NCBI RefSeq assembly: GCF_003325455.1
Contig: NZ_CP025198.1
Location: 1,984,001 to 2,048,000, forward strand
Source of the DNA: Acidipropionibacterium virtanenii
GTDB lineage: Bacteria; Actinomycetota; Actinomycetes; Propionibacteriales; Propionibacteriaceae
Direction: 5' to 3'
Length of the DNA: 64,000 nucleotides
Part shown: positions 57,431 to 64,000 of the stretch, in pieces
Layout of the letters: the number at the start of each line of letters is the position of its first letter
How positions within the stretch are numbered: the first letter of the stretch is position 1
The notes under the pieces: model-generated
Seen by the model: only the letters and a program-made list of their open reading frames with translations
Database searches by the model: none
Told to the model about the DNA's origin: nothing
Position numbers and translations under genes: made by a program

Positions 57431-58048
57431 ATGAGCGACGATCCCCGATCGGGCCCCGAGCCCACTCGCCCGCTTCCTTCGACGACCGGCTGGAATGAGC
57501 CCACCCAACAGATCTCCCAGCCCTGGCAGAGCGGGTACCCCGCTTCAGAGCCCACTCCGCCGTACTCCTGGTCTCAGTATGCGGCTCCTGGACCGGCGCC
57601 TCAGACCCCGCAGTATCAGCCGGGCCAGTACTACCCGGTCGCCCAGCCGCCGTACTACGAGCCTGCGGCACAGCCGCCGCAGTACTACCCGATCGCCCAG
57701 CCTCCTGAGAGACAATCGAGCCTGGGATGGGTGTCACTGGGGCTGTCGGTCGTCGCCCTGGTGCTGTCGGTGGTCGCCGGCGTCGTCACCATCGACAGCT
57801 GGACCAGTACCGACCTTGAGACCGCGGTCGCGGATGAAGCGGTGATCGAGTCCCTGCTGAAGATCAGCATCGGAGGGCTCATCGCCCAGATCGTGGCGAC
57901 CATGCTGGGGTTGGCGGGCCTCATCACCGGGGCGGTCTCGCTGGCCAACCGCACCAGCAGGCTGGTCGGCGCCTTCGGACTGGCGCTGGCGCTCGCTGCG
58001 CCGATGATCTCCTCGGTGATTCTCACCGGCATGCTGCCGGTCGGCTGA
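57431..58048 (+). CDS. Small membrane protein, paralogue-like of the previous gene
   Basis: 205 residues with the same design: a Pro/Tyr/Gln-rich N-terminal tail of about 95 residues with repeated QPPQYYP-like units, then membrane segments (LGLSVVALVLSVVAGVV, IAQIVATMLGLAGLITGAV, AFGLALALAAPMISSVIL). Starts 4 bp after the upstream stop and converges with dusB. Function unknown; proline-rich tails may mediate membrane-surface interactions. Confidence 0.7.
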   Translation: MSDDPRSGPEPTRPLPSTTGWNEPTQQISQPWQSGYPASEPTPPYSWSQYAAPGPAPQTPQYQPGQYYPVAQPPYYEPAAQPPQYYPIAQPPERQSSLGWVSLGLSVVALVLSVVAGVVTIDSWTSTDLETAVADEAVIESLLKISIGGLIAQIVATMLGLAGLITGAVSLANRTSRLVGAFGLALALAAPMISSVILTGMLPVG

Positions 58049-58059
58049 CCTCCTGGAAC

Positions 58060-59208
58060 TCAGCCGCCCGAGACGCCCAGCTCGGCCTCCGACAGGTCGG
58101 TGTCGTCCAGGACCCGACCGTCCAGCCAGCCCATCGGCATGACGACCTTTCGCCGAGGGGTGCCCTGCCGGCCCCGGGGACGGCCCAGCTCCTTGGCGGG
58201 GAAGGGGGCGCCGGCATCGAGGGTCGCCAGCAGGGCGTCAAGTTCCTCGAAGCTGGAGATCTTGCCCAGTGCGTGCCGGGTCTCGCCTCCCACCGGGAAG
58301 CCCTTGAGGTACCAGGCCATGTGTTTGCGCATGTCGATCAACCCGTGCGGCCCCTCGTACTTCACAAGCAGTTCGGCGTGCCGGCGGATCATCGCCGCCA
58401 CCTCCCCCAGGCTCGGCAGGGTGCGCCGGTCGCGTCCGGCGAAGGCGTCCGCCAGATCACGGAACAGCCAGGGCCGCCCCAGGCAGCCGCGTCCCACCTC
58501 GACTCCGGCGCAGCCTGTGCGGCTGACCATCTCCATGGCGTCGGAGGCCTCCCAGATATCGCCGTTGCCGAGCACTGGGATGTCGACCGCCTGCACCAGC
58601 CGGCCGATCGCCTCCCAGTGCGAGTGGCCCGCATAGGCTTCTGCGACGGTGCGGGCGTGCAGGCAGACGGCTGCGGCGCCGGCCTCGGCGGCCTGCCTGG
58701 CGGAATCGACGTAGGTCGTGTGGTCGTCGTCGATGCCGATCCGGGTCTTGACGGTCACCGGGACGCCGTGCCGGTCGGCGGCCTCCACGGCAGCCCGTAC
58801 CACCGCGGCGAAGCGGTCCGACTTCCAGGGCAGCACTCCCCCGCCGCCCTTGCGGGTGACCTTGGGCACCGGGCAGCCGAAGTTGAGGTCGACGTGATTC
58901 ACCGCGTACTTCTCGCACAGGATGGCGGTGGCCTCGGCGATCATGCCCGGATCGACCCCGTAGAGCTGTACGGAGCGGGTCTTCTCGATGTCGGCGAAGG
59001 CCAGCATGTCGTGGGTCTTGTGATCGCCGTACACCAGCCCGCGCGAGGTGATCATCTCGCAGACGTACAGACCCGCACCCTGTTCGGCGCACAGCTGGCG
59101 GAACGCGGCATTGGTGACGCCGGCCATCGGGGCCAGCACCACCGGGGTCGCCGAGACGACCCGGCCGCCCGACGGAGCGGTGAGGACGAGGGGTGGGATC
59201 TCAGGCAC
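58060..59208 (-). CDS. dusB: tRNA-dihydrouridine synthase
   Basis: 382 residues. FMN enzyme reducing specific uridines in tRNA. TIM-barrel signatures: VVLAPMAGVTNAAFR, DLNFGCPVPKVTRKGGG with catalytic Cys112, and IPVLGNGDIW. A C-terminal RNA-binding helical domain follows. The length and motif set fit the DusB/Dus group of Gram-positive bacteria. Starts at ATG 59208. Confidence 0.93.
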   Translation of the reverse strand: MPEIPPLVLTAPSGGRVVSATPVVLAPMAGVTNAAFRQLCAEQGAGLYVCEMITSRGLVYGDHKTHDMLAFADIEKTRSVQLYGVDPGMIAEATAILCEKYAVNHVDLNFGCPVPKVTRKGGGGVLPWKSDRFAAVVRAAVEAADRHGVPVTVKTRIGIDDDHTTYVDSARQAAEAGAAAVCLHARTVAEAYAGHSHWEAIGRLVQAVDIPVLGNGDIWEASDAMEMVSRTGCAGVEVGRGCLGRPWLFRDLADAFAGRDRRTLPSLGEVAAMIRRHAELLVKYEGPHGLIDMRKHMAWYLKGFPVGGETRHALGKISSFEELDALLATLDAGAPFPAKELGRPRGRQGTPRRKVVMPMGWLDGRVLDDTDLSEAELGVSGG

Positions 59209-59429
59209 CGGGACATGCTACCTGCGGACCGGTCGGGGAGCACGACTCCCTGCCACATCCCTGCCACACGCTGCTGAGCTCCCGCATCGGAGCACGAGCG
59301 CGAACTCAGGAGTTTTCCACAGTCCGGTGTTTTCCACAGATCGGCCGTCAGGGTCTGGCATTCGTGGCGGCGATCTGCCATTGTTCGGCCATGGTGCGGG
59401 CTGAGGGGTGGGCGGGAAGTGCGCGATCG

Positions 59430-60029
59430 ATGGGGCGGGTGCGCGTTGTCGGTGCGCGGCGGTGGGTGGCTGTCGGGCTGGCTGTGGTGATGGCGTCCGG
59501 CGCGGCGGGGTGCGGTGGGGGTGACGCCGGGGCCGGGGCGTCGGGGTCCGGTTCTGGTGCGTCGACGGTGACGCCCAGTGGTTCGCCAGGGACGCCGAGT
59601 CCGACACCGTCGGAGGATCCGCTGTTCACGGAGGCGAAGGCGGTGTACGCGAAGTACTTGGATCAAGTGTTGCGTCTTGAGAAAGCCGGTGGCGCCTCGA
59701 CACTGCCAGCAGAGATGCAGGTCTTGGTGACCGGACAATACGAGAAAGACGTTCAGGAAGCCTATTCAAAGCTTGCAAAACTAGGAACAAAGGCCGAGGC
59801 AGGGTCCCGATACCGAATCATCAGCCTCAGAAAATCCGCTAGGAGCAAAGACGCAGAGATCGCGATTCGGGCCTGCGTGGACGCGAGAGAAGTCATACTC
59901 CTAGATCGGAACGGAAAGAGATCTGGACGTGGAACATTGCGGCAGGATGATCTGTATTTCGTCAGAATTGGTACGCGTCTGGCTATTGCAGAGGGCGATT
60001 CTGTCCGGGTGGAGACATGCGAAAAATAG
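59430..60029 (+). CDS. Predicted lipoprotein
   Basis: 199 residues from ATG at 59430; an in-frame ATG at 59391 would extend the N-terminus. A signal peptide with basic start and hydrophobic core ends in a lipobox ASGAAGC (Cys28). A Gly/Ser/Thr/Pro linker follows, then a domain of about 140 residues (FTEAKAVYAKYLDQVLRLE onward) of a type seen in actinobacterial surface proteins. Codons in the second half are markedly more AT-rich than the rest of the window. It overlaps the next gene by 13 bp. Confidence 0.75.
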   Translation: MGRVRVVGARRWVAVGLAVVMASGAAGCGGGDAGAGASGSGSGASTVTPSGSPGTPSPTPSEDPLFTEAKAVYAKYLDQVLRLEKAGGASTLPAEMQVLVTGQYEKDVQEAYSKLAKLGTKAEAGSRYRIISLRKSARSKDAEIAIRACVDAREVILLDRNGKRSGRGTLRQDDLYFVRIGTRLAIAEGDSVRVETCEK

Positions 60030-60856
60030 GCTTCCCGTTATCGGGTCTAGGAATCTCGGTCGTTCTGACTCTGTGCATGGGCACGCCTTCCGCACTCGCC
60101 GAAGTCAGCATCATCGGCGGTCCAGACGGCTTGGGAGTCTCAGCGACTCAGTCGGGCTCTTCTGGTGGTGGGGGTTCCTCGGGTTCAGGTGGGTCGGGGT
60201 CGTCGGGTTCTGGTCCTGCTCCGAGTGGCGGTGGAGGTGGCAGTTCCTCGAGCGGTGCTGGTGGTGGTTCGGGATCCTCGGGTGGGGGTGGGGCTGCGGT
60301 GACCAATGGCAATGGTGGGCGGGAAGGCGTCCTGTACGAGCCGGACCCGGCAGCAGCACCGGCGGGAGCAGCCTCGGGCCCGTCTGCGGCGCAGGTGCGG
60401 GCCTGGGCGATCTCGGCGGCGGCCTCGGTGAGGCTCCCCGCGCCGAGTGTCGGTATCGATCCCGACCCGTCGGTCAACCGGTGGCACATCGTGGCGGTGG
60501 GCCAGCCGTTGTGGCTCTATGACGGGTCGTCGGCCCGGGTGGCGTCGACCGCGTCGAATCAGGGGGTCACGGTCTCGATCACGGCGGTGCGCACCGGTGT
60601 CAGTTTCGATATGGGGGAGGCGGTGGTCCGGTGCACGTCGATGACCCGGCGTCCGGTGTCGGCTGAGCCGCGGGCGGAGTCTCCTGACTGCGGGTACCGG
60701 TATCAGAAGCGCGGCGATCGCCAGGTGCGGGCCACGGCGTCGTGGACGGTGTCGTGGAGCGCGTTGGGTCAGTCGGGCACGATCCCGATGACCCGCACGG
60801 CGTCACGGACCCTCCCGGTGCGCGAACTCCTGTCGGTCAACGTCAGACCCTCCTGA
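60017..60856 (+). CDS. Secreted protein with Gly/Ser-rich linker
   Basis: 279 residues. Cleavable signal peptide (SVVLTLCMGTPSALA, cleavage near residue 28), then about 50 residues of nearly pure Gly/Ser, then a domain of about 180 residues with two cysteines (VRCTS and DCGYRY) and C-terminal beta-like strands. Overlap with the upstream lipoprotein gene implies an operon; the two probably act together at the cell surface. Function unknown. A hairpin terminator follows at 60899. Confidence 0.72.
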   Translation: MRKIGFPLSGLGISVVLTLCMGTPSALAEVSIIGGPDGLGVSATQSGSSGGGGSSGSGGSGSSGSGPAPSGGGGGSSSSGAGGGSGSSGGGGAAVTNGNGGREGVLYEPDPAAAPAGAASGPSAAQVRAWAISAAASVRLPAPSVGIDPDPSVNRWHIVAVGQPLWLYDGSSARVASTASNQGVTVSITAVRTGVSFDMGEAVVRCTSMTRRPVSAEPRAESPDCGYRYQKRGDRQVRATASWTVSWSALGQSGTIPMTRTASRTLPVRELLSVNVRPS

Positions 60857-60898
60857 GCCTGCCATCCTCCGCCCCACCCCCGACACCCCTCCTCCCCT

Positions 60899-60932
60899 CC
60901 ACTTCGGCAGCGTTATTCCACTGCCGAAGTGG
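60899..60932. terminator. 12 bp perfect hairpin after the secreted-protein gene
   Basis: CCACTTCGGCAG pairs perfectly with CTGCCGAAGTGG around a 10-base AT-rich loop, 43 bp past the stop. It lies between convergent transcription units and probably ends the plus-strand operon. Confidence 0.65.
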
Positions 60933-61016
60933 ATCAGGAAAAGGGACGGGCAAGACGGCACCGATCTGGCCGCCGCAGCGGCTCAGAACGCCGCTCATCG
61001 CCTGAGGTCGGTAATG

Positions 61017-61036
61017 AAAAAACACCACCGGAGTGG
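61017..61036 (-). terminator. Short hairpin with T6 tail after sdhB
   Basis: On the minus strand CCAC-TCCG-GTGG is followed by TG and six T residues, about 50 bp beyond the sdhB stop. Weak stem, but the T-run and position favour an intrinsic terminator of the sdh operon. Confidence 0.4.
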
Positions 61037-61082
61037 CTGACTTCGGCTTTTCCGTCACCCGGGCGTCCAGATCCCTACAAAG

Positions 61083-61838
61083 TCAGTCGTCCCTGCCGCG
61101 GCCCCTGAATCCGGCACGCAGCCGCTCCTTGTTGACGGTGGCGATCGCGGTCAGCGGGATGCCGACCGGGCAGGCCTTCGCACACTCCCCGTACATCGAG
61201 CACGGCCCGAAGAACTCGTCCAGGGAGTCGACCATCCGCCGGGCCCTCCGCCCGCGCTCCTGCCTGCCCTGCGGCATCCGGGCGAGGTGGGCCAGCTTGG
61301 CGCCGGCGAAGAGCATCGCCGCACCGTTGGGGCAGGCGGCCACACAGGCCCCGCAGCCGATGCATGAGGCGAAGTCGAGTGCCCGCTCGGCCTCCTCGTG
61401 TGGCTGAGGCACGGTGTCGGCGTCCGGGGCGGTGCCGGTGAGCACATCGACGGTGCCACCGGCCCTCACCAGGGCGTCGAGGCTGGTGCGGTCGACCGCC
61501 AGGTCGCGGATCACCGGGAAGGCGGCCGATCGGAGCGGCTCCAGCCTGAATCGCCGGATCTGCGGGAAGGCCCGCAGATGCTGTCGGCATGCCGGGGTGT
61601 TGGGCACCGGCCCGTGCGGCACCCCGTTGACCATGAATCCGCAGGAGCCGCACACCCCCTCGCGGCAGTCGGACTCGAAGACGATCGGCTCCCCGCCCTG
61701 TTCGATGATCTGGTCATTGAGCCGGTCGAGCAACTCCAGCAGGCTCATCTCGGGTTCGGCGTCCTCGACGACGTGGGTCTCGAAACGGCCCTTGGCCCGC
61801 GGGCCGTCCTGACGCCAGATGTCCAGTGTGACCTTCAT
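61083..61838 (-). CDS. sdhB: Succinate dehydrogenase / fumarate reductase iron-sulfur subunit
   Basis: 251 residues from ATG at 61838. Carries electrons between SdhA flavin and membrane quinone through three clusters. [2Fe-2S] ligands Cys58, Cys63, Cys66 and Cys84; the next cluster set is Cys159, Cys162 and Cys165 with Cys169; the last uses Cys213, Cys219 and Cys223. All expected cysteines are present. It overlaps the sdhA stop by 4 bp (ATGA). Confidence 0.95.
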   Translation of the reverse strand: MKVTLDIWRQDGPRAKGRFETHVVEDAEPEMSLLELLDRLNDQIIEQGGEPIVFESDCREGVCGSCGFMVNGVPHGPVPNTPACRQHLRAFPQIRRFRLEPLRSAAFPVIRDLAVDRTSLDALVRAGGTVDVLTGTAPDADTVPQPHEEAERALDFASCIGCGACVAACPNGAAMLFAGAKLAHLARMPQGRQERGRRARRMVDSLDEFFGPCSMYGECAKACPVGIPLTAIATVNKERLRAGFRGRGRDD

Positions 61839-63898
61839 CGGTAATCCCTCACCTGCAGCTTGATCAGCGAGAATGCCAACGGCTCGCTGTGACGGACATG
61901 CTCCCCCTCGGGTGTGGTCTCCCATGCCGAGACCGCAGCCCAGTCGGCGTCGTCGCGTTTCGCCTCACCCTCCGGGGTGGCGTACTCGGTGCGGAAGTGG
62001 GCGCCGGCCGATTCCCGCCGGTCCAGGGCGTCGAGGATCATCGTCTCGCCGAGTTCGATGAAGTCGGCCACCCGGCCGGCCTTCTCCAGCTCCTGGTTGA
62101 GCCGTCCTCCGGAGCCGACCACCAGGACGTCGCGCCAGAACTCGTCGCGCAGCGCACGCACCTTCCCCAGCCCTTCGACCAGTCCGGCCTCGTCGCGGCT
62201 CACCCCGCAGTGCTCGTAGAGGATGTCGCCGAGCCTGCGGTGGAACCACTCGGGTCGGCGGGTGCCCTTGTTGCCCAGCAGCGCGTCGATCCGGTCGTGA
62301 ACCCTCCGGACCGCGCTGCCCACCTCGGGCGCGCCGATGCTCAGAGGTTTCTCGCCGACGAATCCGGCCAGATAGTCCGGCACGGCCCTGGGCAGCGTGA
62401 ACCAGCCGTCGACCGAAGCCGACAGCAGGGAGTTCGCGCCCAGGCGGTTGGCGCCGTGGTAGTTGTTCGAGGCCTCGCCGCCGACGAACAGCCCCGGAAT
62501 GGTGCTCATCTGGTTGTAGTCGACCCATAGCCCGCCCATCGTGAAGTGGGCTCCGGGAGCGATGCGCATCGGCACCCGGTAGGGGTCCTCCCCGGTGGCG
62601 TCGAGATACATCTTGAACAGGTTGCCGTAGCGCTCGGCGATGGTGTCGCGGCCGAGCCGGGCGATGGCGTCGCGGAAGTCCAGGAACACCGAGTTGTGCA
62701 GCGGTCCGACGCCGTGCCCGGAGTCGATCTGGGTACGAGCGTTGCGCGATGCCACGTCGCGCGGGGTGAGGTTGCCGAAGGCCGGGTACTTGCGCTCCAG
62801 GTAGTAGTCCCGCTCATCCTCGGGAATCTCGTCGGCCGGACGGTCGTCTCCGGGCTTCCTCGGCACCCAGATCCGCCCGTCGTTGCGCAGCGACTCGCTC
62901 ATCAGCGTCGTCTTGGACTGCCAGTGGGAGCTCACCGGCAGGGCGGTGGGATGGAACTGGACGAAGCACGGGCTGGCGAAATAGGCGCCCTGCCGGTGAG
63001 CCCGCCAGGTGGCGGTGGCATTGGAGCCCTTGGCCAGCGTCGACCACTGGTACACCGATCCGTACCCGCCTGTGCACAGGATCACCACATGGGCCGTCCA
63101 GGGCCGGACCTCCCCGCTCAGCAGGTCGCGGGTGACGATCCCCTGCGCCCGGCCGTCGGCCACGACGAGATCCAGCATCTCGGTGCGGTTGTGCATCGTC
63201 ACGGTGCCGGCGTCGATCTGCTCCTGGAGGGCCTGGGAGCAGGCCACCTCCAGCTGCTGGCCGGTCTCGCCGCGGGTGTAGTAGGTGCGCGAGACCTGCA
63301 CCCCGCCGAAGGATCGGGTGGCCAGCTGGCCGCCGTACTCGCGGGCGAAGGGGGCTCCGATGGCGTACATGTGGTCGATGACCTTCACCGACTCGGTGCC
63401 CAGACGCACCGCGTCGGCCTCCCTGCCCCGGTAGTCGCCGCCCTTGACGGTGTCCTTGACGAACCGGGCGAGGGTGTCCCCATCGACCTTCCTGGCCCGC
63501 GCGGCATTGATGCCTCCCTGAGCGGCCACCGAGTGGGCCCGTCGCGGCGAGTCGTGGAAGCTGAAGCAGTCGACGTGGTACCCGAGCTGACCGAGGCTGG
63601 CCGCCACCCCGGCCCCCGCCAACCCGGTGCCCACCACGATCACCGACATCTTTCGCCGGTTGGCCGGGTTCACCAGACGGTACTCGTTCTGGCGGCGCTC
63701 CCAGGCGGTCAGCGGATCACCCTCGGGAACCTTCGCGTCCAGCTCGTCGCCGATCCGGTAGCCGGCCTGCTGCTGCGCAGCACCCAGGTGGTCGCGGGCC
63801 GGCGTGTGCCGGGGCGAACGCTCACCCCCCGACCGGTGGTCGGCAGGACGAGGCCGGATCCTCTCCATGAACCTGTTGACGGATGAGGGCCCGGTCAT
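61835..63898 (-). CDS. sdhA: Succinate dehydrogenase / fumarate reductase flavoprotein subunit
   Basis: 687 residues. Interconverts succinate and fumarate. The dinucleotide motif GTGLAGAG is at 90-97, and the FAD-linking histidine is His122 in RRAHSVAAQGGIN. Active-site segments HPTALPVSSHWQSKT and HFTMGGL are present. An N-terminal extension of about 80 residues and length resemble the non-E. coli-type (type B) enzymes. In propionic bacteria this complex also runs as fumarate reductase in the Wood-Werkman cycle; the direction here is inference. ATG overlaps the sdhC stop by 4 bp. Confidence 0.94.
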   Translation of the reverse strand: MTGPSSVNRFMERIRPRPADHRSGGERSPRHTPARDHLGAAQQQAGYRIGDELDAKVPEGDPLTAWERRQNEYRLVNPANRRKMSVIVVGTGLAGAGVAASLGQLGYHVDCFSFHDSPRRAHSVAAQGGINAARARKVDGDTLARFVKDTVKGGDYRGREADAVRLGTESVKVIDHMYAIGAPFAREYGGQLATRSFGGVQVSRTYYTRGETGQQLEVACSQALQEQIDAGTVTMHNRTEMLDLVVADGRAQGIVTRDLLSGEVRPWTAHVVILCTGGYGSVYQWSTLAKGSNATATWRAHRQGAYFASPCFVQFHPTALPVSSHWQSKTTLMSESLRNDGRIWVPRKPGDDRPADEIPEDERDYYLERKYPAFGNLTPRDVASRNARTQIDSGHGVGPLHNSVFLDFRDAIARLGRDTIAERYGNLFKMYLDATGEDPYRVPMRIAPGAHFTMGGLWVDYNQMSTIPGLFVGGEASNNYHGANRLGANSLLSASVDGWFTLPRAVPDYLAGFVGEKPLSIGAPEVGSAVRRVHDRIDALLGNKGTRRPEWFHRRLGDILYEHCGVSRDEAGLVEGLGKVRALRDEFWRDVLVVGSGGRLNQELEKAGRVADFIELGETMILDALDRRESAGAHFRTEYATPEGEAKRDDADWAAVSAWETTPEGEHVRHSEPLAFSLIKLQVRDYR

Positions 63899-64000
63899 GA
63901 GATCACCCCTGCGAGGACGAGCATCGGCAGCACGCCGTTTCCGACGACGATGGCCAGTGCGATGAGAATTCCGACGAGCATCCAGATTCTGCGCAGCCTG
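63895..64000 (-). CDS. sdhC: Succinate dehydrogenase cytochrome b subunit, C-terminal end (gene cut by window end)
   Basis: Only the last 34 codons are visible. They encode a basic loop (RLRRIW) followed by a membrane helix (MLVGILIALAIVVGNGVLPM) and a short tail ending in TGA at 63895, overlapping the sdhA ATG. The place first in sdhCAB and the hydrophobic C-terminus fit the diheme cytochrome b anchor that binds quinone. Confidence 0.8.
   Translation of the reverse strand, partial: RLRRIWMLVGILIALAIVVGNGVLPMLVLAGVIS

Overview
The window is a high-GC chromosomal segment from an actinobacterium. GTG starts are common, ATGA stop/start overlaps are common, and the tRNA genes encode their CCA ends. 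Several arrangements are typical of Actinobacteria: aceE beside a DUF3052 gene, a PucR-type FasR regulator ahead of fabD-fabH-acpP-fabF followed by DUF3145, PdxR divergent from pdxST, and LysG divergent from lysE. The NAD-linked PyrD/PyrK pair, the short PyrF and the sdhCAB set suggest a facultatively anaerobic member of Propionibacteriaceae, perhaps Acidipropionibacterium. That placement is inference from gene content; no rRNA gene is present to test it.

Layout. 1-2512: 3' end of a fructosamine-kinase-like gene, a collapsed yefM-yoeB toxin-antitoxin module that still has its palindromic operator, and a LysR/LysE-type divergent pair. 2532-12078: pyrimidine operon on the minus strand (pyrR-pyrC-carA-carB-pyrK-pyrD-pyrF-pyrE) with a PyrR-binding leader and attenuator; pyrB is missing from it. 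12271-15168: an unrecognised cytosolic protein, a YqeY-like protein, an aldo/keto reductase and DUF3052. 15316-25063: aceE, then fasR, a NifX-like gene, a ketopantoate reductase and the fatty-acid synthase II genes fabD-fabH-acpP-fabF, ending with DUF3145. 25203-32163: YggS, a MoxR/DUF58/VWA/VWA operon, a divergent membrane protein with a Ser-Pro-Gly tail, and a HAD phosphatase.

32191-36508: a CAU-anticodon tRNA followed by a decayed accessory stretch (truncated IS630 element, frameshifted DUF6036 nucleotidyltransferase relic, DUF6037-like gene, broken reading frames) and two GNAT acetyltransferases. 36509-39029: an EmrB/QacA-type efflux pump and a divergent TetR regulator sharing a palindromic operator. 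39090-43058: a transmembrane Ser/Thr kinase, lysG/lysE and pdxT. 43052-47226: pdxS, the divergent pdxR, a DUF4870-like membrane protein and cysK. 47641-52718: otsB, otsA, an ABC-F ATPase, two identical tRNA-Asn genes and a conserved hypothetical. 52779-56755: a sigma-70 factor, dnaG and dgt. 56842-64000: two small membrane proteins, dusB, a lipoprotein/secreted-protein pair and sdhB-sdhA-sdhC (sdhC cut by the window edge).

Most of the window is core metabolism with legible regulation. PyrR attenuation is likely for pyrimidines, FasR activation for fatty acids, PdxR for vitamin B6, LysG for amino-acid export, and TetR for drug efflux. The points most worth a second look are a PdxR whose PLP-binding lysine is replaced by serine, the fused yefM/yoeB relic with an intact TGTACA operator, the missing pyrB together with Firmicutes-like Pyr enzymes, and the decayed DUF6036/DUF6037 locus beside the tRNA.
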